From contig JAQGPB010000241.1 in NCBI GenBank assembly GCA_028293265.1, positions 1-6,830 of the forward strand: a stretch of 6,830 nucleotides of DNA, read 5' to 3'. Both the position numbers and the translations under genes were made by a program. Positions 1 through 5,908 of the stretch are shown here, one piece after another (positions within the stretch are counted from its first letter, which is position 1; every line of letters begins with the position of its first letter). The notes under the pieces were generated by a model. The model saw only the letters and a program-made list of their open reading frames with translations. It searched no databases and was not told the origin of the DNA. The DNA is from Pedosphaera sp. (GTDB lineage Bacteria > Verrucomicrobiota > Verrucomicrobiae > Limisphaerales > Pedosphaeraceae).

Positions 1-435
1 TCGTGGATCGGCGCGACGATCATGTATTGGACGGCGCGGGCGGCGGGGCGGCCTTTGCTGCTGCGCTATGGACGTTATGTGCTCATCTCGCCGGAGAAGA
101 TTGAAGGAGCGGAACGTTGGGCGTCGCATTTCGGCCCGATGGGCGTGTTCATCTCGCGGCTGCTGCCGGTGGTGCGGCATTTGATCGGCATCCCCGCGGG
201 CATCGTGCGGATGGATTTCAAATGGTATTCGTTGTTCACCTTGCTTGGTTCGTGCGTTTGGTGCTGCGTGCTTTGCTGGCTTGGCATCATGATGGGCCAG
301 GATGAAAAGTTGATGAAAGGTGAATATCACCGCATCGTTATCTGGGTTGGTGGCGCGGTGATCATCCTGGGGGGCGTCTATTATTTTTTTGTGCATCGGC
401 ATATGAAGAGCGGTGCGGTGGGAAGGTTGAAGTGA
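1..435 (+). CDS. DedA-family (VTT/SNARE-associated domain) membrane protein, C-terminal part, 5' truncated by window edge
   Basis: The reading frame is open from base 1 to a TGA at 433-435, giving 144 visible residues. The true start lies upstream; the ATG at 22 is internal. The fragment shows the DedA signature: a Y-W-x-G-R-x-x-G-like stretch at visible residues 9-17, an E-R-W helix near 38-40, and the conserved amphipathic re-entrant segment FISRLLPVVRHLIGIPAG at 50-67. Arg53, Pro56 and Arg59 match the R-x-x-P-x-x-R core known from the family. Two hydrophobic segments follow (about 73-98 and 112-131), then a short basic tail. DedA proteins are inner-membrane lipid transporters or scramblases; some recycle undecaprenyl phosphate and others move phosphatidylethanolamine. 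The fragment does not say which substrate applies here. A repeat-bearing gap follows the gene, so no operon partner is visible downstream. Confidence 0.9.
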   Translation, partial: SWIGATIMYWTARAAGRPLLLRYGRYVLISPEKIEGAERWASHFGPMGVFISRLLPVVRHLIGIPAGIVRMDFKWYSLFTLLGSCVWCCVLCWLGIMMGQDEKLMKGEYHRIVIWVGGAVIILGGVYYFFVHRHMKSGAVGRLK

Positions 436-469
436 CAGATAATTTGTGGTTCGCCCGCCCTCACCCCGG

Positions 470-489
470 CCCTCTCCCCCAGGAGAGGG
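470..489. repeat. Short GC-rich palindrome downstream of the DedA gene (REP-like or terminator-like hairpin)
   Basis: CCCTCTCC at 470-477 and GGAGAGGG at 482-489 are perfect inverted repeats around a four-base loop (CCCA). A C-rich run, CCCTCACCCCGG at 458-469, leads into the stem. It lies 35 bases after the DedA stop, so it could end that transcript, but no T-run follows on the plus strand. From memory, CCCTCACCCC-GGCCCTCTCCC units are scattered through intergenic DNA of many GC-rich bacteria, which makes a dispersed repeat at least as likely as a dedicated terminator. Confidence 0.6.
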
Positions 490-560
490 AGAAACGGCCG
501 CGGCTTGGCGATTAATTCGTGCGTCCTCGTTGCAGTCTGCGTTTTTACCTGTGAAGCGAA

Positions 561-590
561 GATTAGAGCCTCCTTACGTCGTCTCCTACA
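561..590 (-). repeat. Probable dispersed intergenic repeat unit downstream of the dehydrogenase gene
   Basis: Read on the minus strand this block begins TGTAGGAGACGACGTAAGGAG and continues with GCTCTAATC. It contains an imperfect direct duplication of about 12 bases (GTAGGAGACGAC followed by GTAAGGAGGCTC). It starts 11 bases after the stop codon of the minus-strand dehydrogenase gene. The rest of the gap, 490-560, shows nothing I can name. Calling it a dispersed repeat rests on resemblance to intergenic units I associate with Pedosphaera-like genomes; only one copy is visible here. Confidence 0.35.
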
Positions 591-600
591 AAGGCAAGGT

Positions 601-1632
601 TTACTCGCGGACGCGAATCAGCGTCTTCACGGCGCGGTTGCCGGTGGTCATGGATTTGAAGAGTTGCGGCAGTTGCGTCAGAGGGCATTCGCCATCCACA
701 AAATCGCGCGCGCGGATGATGCCGGCTTCGATCAGTTCGAGCGAGCGGCGGATGGCGCGCGGGGTGTGGTGAAAGCTTGCGAGGAGGGTGAGGTTTGAAT
801 AGTGCAATAGAGCGGTATCGAGCGCAACGGTCGTGCCGGAAGGACAGCCGCCGAAGAAATTCACCTTGCCGCCTTTGCGCACCAGGCGCGTGGCGGCTTC
901 CCAGACTTCGGGCTTGCCCACGGCCTCGATGACGACGTCGAATGGTGAATTCGCGCCGGTTTGAATGGCTGGGACAAGGTTGCTTTGGCCGGCGAGGTCA
1001 ACGACGCGGTCCGCGCCCAAACGTCGTGCGGTTTGCAAACGCACTTCGCCGCGTCCCGCCGCCGTGACTGAACAGCCGAGGTTCCGGGCGAGCGCGATGA
1101 ACATCAGACCAATGGGCCCGGTGCCAATCACCAGCACGTGCTGGCCGGCGCGCAGTTGCGCTTCCTCGACGCCTTGCACCACACAGGCGAGCGGTTCGAC
1201 CAATGCGGCGTCGAGGAAATTGGTTTCCGGTTTGAGGCGCAGGAGATTTTTTTGGACGAGGCGCGCGGGCACGGCGATGGATTCGGCATACGCGCCGTTT
1301 AAGAAAAGCAGATCGTCGCAGAGATTTTCCTGGCGGTTCTCGCAATAAAAACATTTGCCGCACGGGGCTGAGTTGGCGACGACGACGCGTTCGCCGGTTT
1401 TCCAGCCGGCGGTTTCGGGATGCACTTCGCAAATGACGCCGGCCAGTTCGTGGCCGAAGACGGCGGGCGGGACGATCATGCGGGCATGGTAGCCGCGCTT
1501 GAAGACTTTCAAGTCGGTGCCGCAGGTCAGGGCGGCTTCGATCTGGATGCGCACGCCGCCGGGCGTCAGCGGCTGGGACGCCACTTCCTCGACCCGAATT
1601 TGTTCCTGACCGTAAAGCACCGCGGCTCTCAT
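601..1632 (-). CDS. Zinc-dependent medium-chain alcohol/polyol dehydrogenase (sorbitol/threonine dehydrogenase-like)
   Basis: This 343-residue protein is full length for the zinc MDR family. Catalytic-zinc ligands are in place: Cys37 in the T-C-G-T-D motif, His61-Glu62 in G-H-E, and Glu146 in V-E-P-L-A. The structural-zinc lobe has four cysteines with classic spacing (Cys91, 94, 97 and 105). The Rossmann fold carries G-T-G-P-I-G at 170-175. It should oxidise a secondary alcohol, polyol or amino alcohol, or reduce the ketone, with NAD(P) in the cytoplasm; the substrate cannot be told. The acidic residue that normally ends strand beta-2 and selects NAD appears to be Gly193, followed by Arg194, which hints at NADP use. 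The ATG at 1632 has no Shine-Dalgarno. A weak promoter candidate lies just upstream on the minus strand: TTGGCT (1667-1662), a 17-base spacer, then CATAAA (1644-1639). It would give an almost leaderless mRNA. The gene is divergent from the small protein at 1770. Confidence 0.92.
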   Translation of the reverse strand: MRAAVLYGQEQIRVEEVASQPLTPGGVRIQIEAALTCGTDLKVFKRGYHARMIVPPAVFGHELAGVICEVHPETAGWKTGERVVVANSAPCGKCFYCENRQENLCDDLLFLNGAYAESIAVPARLVQKNLLRLKPETNFLDAALVEPLACVVQGVEEAQLRAGQHVLVIGTGPIGLMFIALARNLGCSVTAAGRGEVRLQTARRLGADRVVDLAGQSNLVPAIQTGANSPFDVVIEAVGKPEVWEAATRLVRKGGKVNFFGGCPSGTTVALDTALLHYSNLTLLASFHHTPRAIRRSLELIEAGIIRARDFVDGECPLTQLPQLFKSMTTGNRAVKTLIRVRE

Positions 1633-1756
1633 GCGGAATTTATGACATTAAATTTCCCGCCAGCCAATGGAATGTTTGCGGGTGCGATTTGCGATTGGGG
1701 AAAATGGGCGGTACATTGATGACGTTAGCCAAGTGGCATGGTTTTTTCCAGTCTGC

Positions 1757-1769
1757 CAAAGGAGGAGTT
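1757..1769 (+). promoter_or_regulatory. Strong Shine-Dalgarno that fixes the start of the YXWGXW protein
   Basis: AGGAGG at 1760-1765 inside AAAGGAGGAG (1758-1767) lies four bases before the ATG at 1770. This near-perfect anti-16S match decides the start over the in-frame ATG at 1689, which has none. It is the only strong ribosome binding site in the window; the other complete genes have little or none. Confidence 0.85.
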
Positions 1770-1997
1770 ATGAAGAGTTGCATGATTTTGCCGGCAGCGT
1801 TGCTGGCGCTCACAATTATACTTGAGAACGGATGTGTCGTGACGGCTCGGCCAGTGCCGCCGCCACCGCCTCCTGCGCCGATTGTCGAAACGTATGTTCC
1901 GCCGCCCTTTCCAGGGGCGATTTGGGTTGGTGGCCGCTGGGCATGGCATCCGGAACATCACCGTTATGAATGGCATCACGGCGAATGGCGACGTTGA
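1770..1997 (+). CDS. Small exported YXWGXW-repeat protein, probable lipoprotein
   Basis: The product is 75 residues. An N-terminal Lys2 followed by a hydrophobic segment (residues 5-18) ends at E-N-G-Cys22, so export and possibly lipidation at Cys22 are likely. The lipobox is poor, with Glu rather than Leu at -3 and the nearest Leu at -4, so the lipoprotein call is tentative. A run of six prolines (30-35) and a second P-P-P patch form a stiff linker. The C-terminus, W-V-G-G-R-W-A-W at 52-59 and then R-Y-E-W-H-H-G-E-W at 65-73, matches the aromatic YXWGXW repeat found in small envelope proteins of unknown function. The start at 1770 is chosen from the adjacent Shine-Dalgarno. The gene converges on tsaB with only eight bases between the two stops, so there is no room for a dedicated terminator. 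The protein has no assigned biochemical role. Confidence 0.82.
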   Translation: MKSCMILPAALLALTIILENGCVVTARPVPPPPPPAPIVETYVPPPFPGAIWVGGRWAWHPEHHRYEWHHGEWRR

Positions 1998-2005
1998 GGA
2001 TAGCG

Positions 2006-2659
2006 TCAGCCGGAGGGGATGATGCGAAGCGGCGGGGCTTTGACGAAGTTGGTTTCGCGCAGGTAAATCGGCTCCAATTTTTCGCCGGGCACAAAATCAG
2101 TCCGGCGCGCGGCCAGGCGGGCAAGCTTTGCCGCGCTCGGAAAAATGGGCCGGCCTTGCTTGAACCACTGGTTCACGCCGGGGCCGATGATGATTTCATC
2201 CGGGCCGGTTTGCGAACGGACCTCTTCGATGGCGGCCAATTTCAGGGGCGCGATTTCATGGCACGTCTCGCGGGTGATTTCATATCGGGCGAGGTAAAGT
2301 TCTTTGCGTTGGGCGTCAATGACGATATTCACCTTGCCAAACCAGCCTTGGGATTGCGCTTCGGCGGCGAGACATTCGACGGTGGAAATGCCGAGCAATT
2401 TGACGGGCAGCGCGAGCTGCCAGCCCTGGGCCAGCGCGATGGCGGAACGGATGCCGGTGTAGGAACCGGGGCCCAAGCCGATGGCGAGACATTCGATGGC
2501 TTCGCGTTCGAGGCGCGCTTCGGCCAACGCCTGTTCGATCAGCTTGAACGCGGGCGTGGCGCGCGTGGCTGTTTCCACGGCGGTGGCGCGGACGGAGCCA
2601 TCCACCGCGACGGCGACACTGCGCTGGTCGGTGGAAAATTCAAACGCCAAAATCTTCAT
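2006..2659 (-). CDS. tsaB: tRNA N6-threonylcarbamoyladenosine biosynthesis protein TsaB
   Basis: The 217-residue product is an inactive ASKHA-fold paralogue of TsaD. It forms the TsaB-TsaD dimer which, with TsaE, moves threonylcarbamoyl from the AMP adduct made by TsaC to A37 of ANN-decoding tRNAs. Family marks are the strand M-K-I-L-A-F-E-F-S-T at 1-10, G-P-G-S-Y-T-G-I-R at 63-71, the L-G-I-S-T-V-E-C-L-A segment at 89-98, I-D-A-Q-R-K-E-L-Y-L-A at 114-124, and E-P-I-Y-L-R near 196-201. The frame could begin 36 bases earlier (2695), but the conserved N-terminus begins at the ATG at 2659, so that start is chosen. It overlaps the end of tsaE by 20 bases, which implies coupling. The usual R-x-H-S-E motif after the first strands is replaced by R-A-T-P-A-F. 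tsaD and tsaC are not in the window. Confidence 0.93.
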   Translation of the reverse strand: MKILAFEFSTDQRSVAVAVDGSVRATAVETATRATPAFKLIEQALAEARLEREAIECLAIGLGPGSYTGIRSAIALAQGWQLALPVKLLGISTVECLAAEAQSQGWFGKVNIVIDAQRKELYLARYEITRETCHEIAPLKLAAIEEVRSQTGPDEIIIGPGVNQWFKQGRPIFPSAAKLARLAARRTDFVPGEKLEPIYLRETNFVKAPPLRIIPSG

Positions 2660-3095
2660 AGGTGATGCGGCGTTCGGTTTCATTGACGACTTCAATCATG
2701 ACGTTGCGAAAGCAAAACTTTGAACCTTGAACATTAAATTTTAAACTTGGGTCTGCCCCCAGCCAGCGTTCGGGCCATTCGATGACGGAGACGCCCGCGG
2801 GATGAAAATATTCTTCCAGCCCGGCGGCGATGATTTGGTCCGGCGTTTCGAGCCGATACAAATCCACATGAAAAAGCGGCAGGCGTCCGCCTTCGTATTG
2901 GTTCACCAGGGTGAACGTCGGAGAGTGAACGCGCCCGGTGAAACCGAGGCCGCGCGCGACGCCTTTGGCGAGCTGGGTTTTGCCCGCGCCCAGATCGCCG
3001 GACAAGCCGATGACCAGGCCGCTCGCGGCCGCGCGTCCCCAGGTTTCGCCGAGCGCTTGGGTCGCTTCCGGGCTATTGGAAATGTACGTAGCCAT
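2640..3095 (-). CDS. tsaE: tRNA t6A biosynthesis ATPase TsaE, with a probable in-frame repeat insertion near the C-terminus
   Basis: The 151-residue P-loop protein contains the full TsaE signature: Walker A G-D-L-G-A-G-K-T at 33-40, S-P-T-F-T-L-V at 58-64, H-V-D-L-Y-R-L at 76-82, and E-W-P-E-R at 106-110. TsaE hydrolyses ATP to reset the TsaB-TsaD complex during t6A synthesis. The start at 3095 gives a canonical N-terminus and lies 22 bases inside the end of thiL; no Shine-Dalgarno is visible, so coupling to thiL translation is likely. Residues 118-131 (L-K-F-N-V-Q-G-S-K-F-C-F-R-N, bases 2703-2744) are coded by AT-rich DNA unlike the rest of the gene. They fall where the family normally goes straight from the post-EWPER loop into the last strand, and look like an inserted repeat. 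They lie well away from the nucleotide-binding motifs, so activity is probably kept. Confidence 0.95.
   Translation of the reverse strand: MATYISNSPEATQALGETWGRAAASGLVIGLSGDLGAGKTQLAKGVARGLGFTGRVHSPTFTLVNQYEGGRLPLFHVDLYRLETPDQIIAAGLEEYFHPAGVSVIEWPERWLGADPSLKFNVQGSKFCFRNVMIEVVNETERRITYEDFGV
2703..2744 (-). repeat. AT-rich micro-repeat inserted in frame in tsaE
   Basis: The coding strand contains TTTAATGTTCAAGGTTCAAAG, built from near-repeats GTTCAAG and GTTCAAAG, within a gene that is otherwise GC-rich. It encodes the F-N-V-Q-G-S-K-F stretch of TsaE. I associate such GTTCAA-type units with intergenic and intragenic repeats in Verrucomicrobiota and similar genomes, but only this copy can be seen here. 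The boundaries are approximate and come from the expected TsaE alignment. Confidence 0.5.
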
Positions 3096-4005
3096 GCTGC
3101 GGCACAGGGCGGGTTCCGGTTTTGTCGCGAATGGTCAAGCCTTCGCCTTGAATGATTTTGCCGATGCAGGTGAGTTTCGTTTCTGGAAATTGTTGTTTCC
3201 AGGCATCGAGCAGCGGCACCGCGTCGCGGCTGGCGACGGTGAACAGGAGTTCGAAATCCTCGCCATCGGTGAGCGCCGCGAGCAACGGCGGTTTGGCGGA
3301 ACTTTCGGCCTTGGAAGCGAGCCGCGCGGTTCGGCTGATGGGAATGGCGGTGGCGAGCAATTCCGCACCGACATGGCTCGCTTTTAAAATATGGCGCAGA
3401 TCACCGGCGAGACCGTCGCTGAGGTCAATCATCGCGTGGACGGAAAAATGGTCCGCCAGCCAGCGGGCCTCGGCGAGGCGGGGTTCGAAATCAAGATGCC
3501 TGCCCGCGAGCGAACCGCCGAGTTCGCCGGTGACGAAAAGCGCATCACCCGCCAACGCGCCGGAGCGCAAAATGCATTTGCCGCGCGGCGCGGTGCCCAA
3601 CAGCGCGACTGAAATCAGAATGCGCTCCGGATTCACGGTGGTTTCACCACCGGCAATGGAGACGCCGTGCTGCCGGGCCAAGGCATTGATGCCCGCGTAG
3701 AGTTGCTCAACCCAGGCGGGATCGAAATTGCGCGGCAGCGCGAGGGTGATGAGCGCGGCGTTGGGGGTGCCCGCCATGGCGGCGATGTCACTCAGGCAGC
3801 GGGCCAGGGCTTTGTGGCCGACTTTTTCCGGCGGTGTCGCGGCGGTGAAATGGATGCCTTCGACCACGGCGTCGGTCTTGAAAAGCACGACGCGGTCGGG
3901 CAGGCCGAGGTCCACCACGGCGCAGTCGTCACCCGCGCCCACCACCAAGGATGGGTTGGTTGGCAGCGAAGGAATGAGGCGGCCGATTAATTGAAATTCG
4001 TTCAT
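3073..4005 (-). CDS. thiL: Thiamine-monophosphate kinase
   Basis: The 310-residue product matches ThiL, which phosphorylates thiamine monophosphate to thiamine diphosphate with ATP, the last step of cofactor synthesis in the cytoplasm. Motifs run in the expected order: G-D-D-C-A-V at 25-30 (metal/nucleotide aspartates), K-T-D-A-V-V-E-G-I-H-F at 43-53, K-A-L-A-R-C-L-S-D-I-A-A-M-A-G at 65-79, G-G-E-T at 119-122, F-V-T-G-E-L-G-G-S at 157-165, M-I-D-L-S-D-G-L-A at 192-200, and T-D-G-E-D-F-E-L-L-F at 246-255. Length is normal for the family. Its ATG shares an ATGA overlap with the stop of the upstream CPBP gene, and its own end overlaps tsaE by 23 bases, so it is the second gene of a coupled operon. 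No thiamine riboswitch is visible upstream, where the preceding gene occupies the space. Confidence 0.96.
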   Translation of the reverse strand: MNEFQLIGRLIPSLPTNPSLVVGAGDDCAVVDLGLPDRVVLFKTDAVVEGIHFTAATPPEKVGHKALARCLSDIAAMAGTPNAALITLALPRNFDPAWVEQLYAGINALARQHGVSIAGGETTVNPERILISVALLGTAPRGKCILRSGALAGDALFVTGELGGSLAGRHLDFEPRLAEARWLADHFSVHAMIDLSDGLAGDLRHILKASHVGAELLATAIPISRTARLASKAESSAKPPLLAALTDGEDFELLFTVASRDAVPLLDAWKQQFPETKLTCIGKIIQGEGLTIRDKTGTRPVPQHGYVHFQ

Positions 4006-4733
4006 CGCAAATGCGGGAAAAGTTTTTCAAAAGATTGCGTCAGGTAATCTCCGTAAAATATCAAACCCAAATTGATGGCGTTAAAGAAAGCGTGGGCGGT
4101 CAGGGAAGCGAGCAGGTTTCCAGTCTTGTCGTACAGCCAGGCCAAAACCAGCCCGAACACAAAGAGCGGCAGAAAAATTGAGACGGTAAGATGCATGGCC
4201 GCAAATGCCAGCGCGCTGCCCCAGAAAGCTATCCGCGGGTAGCCAATTTTTTTAAAGAGGGCGAAAATAACGCCGCGAAAAAGGATTTCCTCCGCCAGGG
4301 GCGCAATGACGACCGCGAAAACCGACAGGTAAACGAGATTGGCCGGGGAACCGGCTTTGTTGATTTCATTGACGGCTTCCTGCGGGGGAGTTGCGACATG
4401 GTACCAGGTGAGAAGTTTGAGGGACAAATTCTGCAACGCCCAGCCGACAGGCAGAAAAACGATGGTGCCGGCCAGGCCCAGCATTATCGCACGGCCCACG
4501 GGAGGAACGTTGAAACCGAAAGCCCGGTTCCAGCTCATGCCGGAAGCTCTCAGGAAGACAGCGGTTCCAAGCAAAATGGGACCATGCAGGCTTAAGGATC
4601 TCAAAATAAGATCAAGCAGGGAGTTGTCATCAGTCTTTTCCTTGCCAGTGGCAGCCGTGACGAGCAGGCAGAAAAAAACCACCGCGCTCAGGCGGAAAAT
4701 TCGATCTCGGCACCACGGTTTTCCAGACAACAT
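4002..4733 (-). CDS. CPBP-family (CAAX protease/bacteriocin-processing-like) intramembrane metalloprotease
   Basis: The 243-residue polytopic membrane protein carries the three CPBP (Abi, Rce1-like) motifs: Glu148-Glu149 with Arg153 in E-E-I-L-F-R-G, a motif-2 histidine in F-A-A-M-H (His181), and H-A-F-F-N at 214-218 (His214, Asn218). Hydrophobic segments lie near 14-29, 52-62, 84-104, 132-150, 168-182 and 186-201, so the active site should sit within the inner membrane. CPBP proteins cleave prenylated or small peptide substrates and act in bacteriocin self-immunity or envelope maintenance; the substrate here is unknown. It heads the thiL-tsaE-tsaB operon with an ATGA overlap into thiL, although no functional link to t6A or thiamine is known to me. 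The ATG at 4733 lacks a Shine-Dalgarno, so the exact start is moderately certain. Confidence 0.9.
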   Translation of the reverse strand: MLSGKPWCRDRIFRLSAVVFFCLLVTAATGKEKTDDNSLLDLILRSLSLHGPILLGTAVFLRASGMSWNRAFGFNVPPVGRAIMLGLAGTIVFLPVGWALQNLSLKLLTWYHVATPPQEAVNEINKAGSPANLVYLSVFAVVIAPLAEEILFRGVIFALFKKIGYPRIAFWGSALAFAAMHLTVSIFLPLFVFGLVLAWLYDKTGNLLASLTAHAFFNAINLGLIFYGDYLTQSFEKLFPHLR

Positions 4734-4794
4734 GGAAAGAACGTATATCAGGGAGGAGGCGGGTGACGATGAAAAATACCCGGATACTCATACT

Positions 4795-4927
4795 CAAGTA
4801 CCCAAGCACCCAAATACCCAAACACCCAAGGAAGCACCAAGCTCTAAGCCAAAGTTCCGCGTCGAGCGTCGGGTTTAGTGCTTGGGATTTCTTTGGGTGT
4901 TTGGGTACTTGGGTATTTGGGTATTTT
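4795..4927. repeat. Large imperfect hairpin built from inverted arrays of an 8-base unit (CAARYACC)
   Basis: The left arm has four head-to-tail octamers at 4795-4826: CAAGTACC, CAAGCACC, CAAATACC and CAAACACC. The right arm, in reverse orientation at 4896-4919, has CAAACACC, CAAGTACC and CAAATACC, plus a degenerate unit at 4920-4927. The arms 4795-4842 and 4880-4927 pair without gaps, with a perfect 15-base core (4815-4829 with 4893-4907); several mismatches would still form G-U pairs in RNA. The loop is 37 bases (4843-4879). The element fills the space between the stop of the HTH protein gene (4929, reading leftward) and the CPBP gene (4733). It may serve as a terminator or mRNA-end structure for the HTH protein gene, but it lacks a clean U-run. 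Confidence 0.85.
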
Positions 4928-4928
4928 A

Positions 4929-5807
4929 TTACTTCCCCACCCGCAGCAGAATTTCGCGCATCAACGGCTCCACATGGTTGGGCAAGGCGACCTTGATGGC
5001 GGGATTGAAAGGGTCGTTGATGAGCTTCGTGATCGTGCCATCGTATTGCTCATACCTGATGGTTTTGCCCACGGAACATTCTGCGATTGAAAGGGGTCTT
5101 TCCGGATTGTAATTAAGCGAGCCTCTTTTCTTTTCGACATGGGAGGCAGGTTTGTTTTCCGCAGCCGCCGTCCCCGTTTCGCTGTTGTTGCGGGCGGCAA
5201 ATCCGTAATCGTTGGCCGTGATGATTTGAACGCGTGGTTCCGGTGCGGGCGGCAATACGAAGGGTTTCCGGGCTGGCGAAATTCCATTGAGGGGTGCCAG
5301 ACTCGATTTCGGGCCGGAAGCACGCCGGGCTGGTTCGCCTGAAAAGGGCAGCGGCGACCTGGCCCGGGAAGGCCGCTGGTCCGGCTGCGTTGCGGAACGG
5401 CTGCGACCCAGCGAGAGTGTGGCCACTTCGTCGGGATTGAGGCGGAGCCTTTTGGTCAGGTCAACAAAAGCCTCCAGCTTGCCCTTTTCGCACCGGGCCT
5501 TGAGTGTGCCGGTCTTTATGGCGGTGAGCCGGCTGACCTCCTGCAGGGTCGGCCAGCCTTTCAAAGCGTATTTATGCAGGTCAACGAGGGGCAGCGCCAG
5601 TTCACCGCGAATATAATTGGTCCGGCCAATGGTAATGACCTGTGTGCCCTCCCTCCGAAACCGGGCGTTGATCGTGGTCGTCTTGACACCCAGCAACTGC
5701 GAGAGCTCGGGAACCGAAATCGTCGAGCCTTTGCACTTCTCAAGTTCCTCGACCGCTTTTTCGTAACCATCAGCGGTCGAGGCCGTATGTAACATTGTGG
5801 CAACCAT
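4929..5807 (-). CDS. Uncharacterised probable DNA-binding protein with two HTH-like segments and a conserved-looking C-terminal module
   Basis: I do not recognise a named family. Counting from the ATG at 5807 the product is 292 residues. Residues about 28-65 (S-T-I-S-V-P-E-L-S-Q-L-L-G-V-K and onward) and 85-125 (W-P-T-L-Q-E-V-S-R-L-T-A-I-K and onward) both read as helix-turn-helix units of the MerR/excisionase sort, as if duplicated. A long Ser/Pro/Arg/Ala-rich, basic and probably disordered linker follows (about 132-230). Residues 239-292 form a compact module containing V-G-K-T-I-R-Y-E-Q-Y-D-G-T-I-T-K-L and D-P-F-N-P-A-I-K-V, possibly a small beta-barrel. The frame is open to 5981, but that extension is translated repeat DNA, so 5807 (or Met at 5795) is preferred; no Shine-Dalgarno supports either. 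Inverted half-sites in the leader suggest autoregulation. Function unknown; nucleic-acid binding is inference. Confidence 0.7.
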   Translation of the reverse strand: MVATMLHTASTADGYEKAVEELEKCKGSTISVPELSQLLGVKTTTINARFRREGTQVITIGRTNYIRGELALPLVDLHKYALKGWPTLQEVSRLTAIKTGTLKARCEKGKLEAFVDLTKRLRLNPDEVATLSLGRSRSATQPDQRPSRARSPLPFSGEPARRASGPKSSLAPLNGISPARKPFVLPPAPEPRVQIITANDYGFAARNNSETGTAAAENKPASHVEKKRGSLNYNPERPLSIAECSVGKTIRYEQYDGTITKLINDPFNPAIKVALPNHVEPLMREILLRVGK

Positions 5808-5851
5808 GACAACTTGCTTTGCACGTCCACAGTACGCGCGTCCGGCAATCT

Positions 5852-5898
5852 GTGAAGTGTGCGTTTCACTGCACACCCCCTGTGTTTTTGGGTGCACA
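5852..5898. promoter_or_regulatory. Clustered inverted half-sites upstream of the HTH protein gene (candidate operator)
   Basis: GTGTGC (5857-5862) and GCACAC (5871-5876) form a perfect inverted repeat with an 8-base spacer. GTGAA (5852-5856) and TTCAC (5865-5869) form a second one, also with an 8-base spacer, interleaved with the first. A third site, the palindrome GTGCAC, lies at 5892-5897. The cluster is 45 to 91 bases upstream of the chosen start of a predicted DNA-binding protein, a usual place for autoregulatory operators. No convincing -35/-10 pair is seen beside it. The half-sites are short, so chance or repeat origin is possible. Confidence 0.35.
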
Positions 5899-5908
5899 GC
5901 CCGAAGAA

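Noticed and set aside
1689..1769. Longer start for the YXWGXW protein at 1689
   Set aside because: It has no Shine-Dalgarno and would bury the signal peptide; the ATG at 1770 follows a near-perfect AGGAGG.
1970..2665. Long plus-strand ORF opposite tsaB (231 residues)
   Set aside because: It is the antisense shadow of a well-supported tsaB in GC-rich DNA, with a Gly/Asp/Arg/Phe-rich composition and no recognisable motif. The same applies to other long ORFs opposite thiL and the dehydrogenase.
2660..2695. Longer TsaB start at 2695
   Set aside because: The conserved family N-terminus begins at the ATG at 2659; the extra 12 residues only translate the end of tsaE in another frame.
5851..5870. 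CRP-type binding site (TGTGA ... TCACT)
   Set aside because: The spacing is 10 bases rather than the 6 of the CRP consensus, so it is treated only as part of a general inverted half-site cluster.
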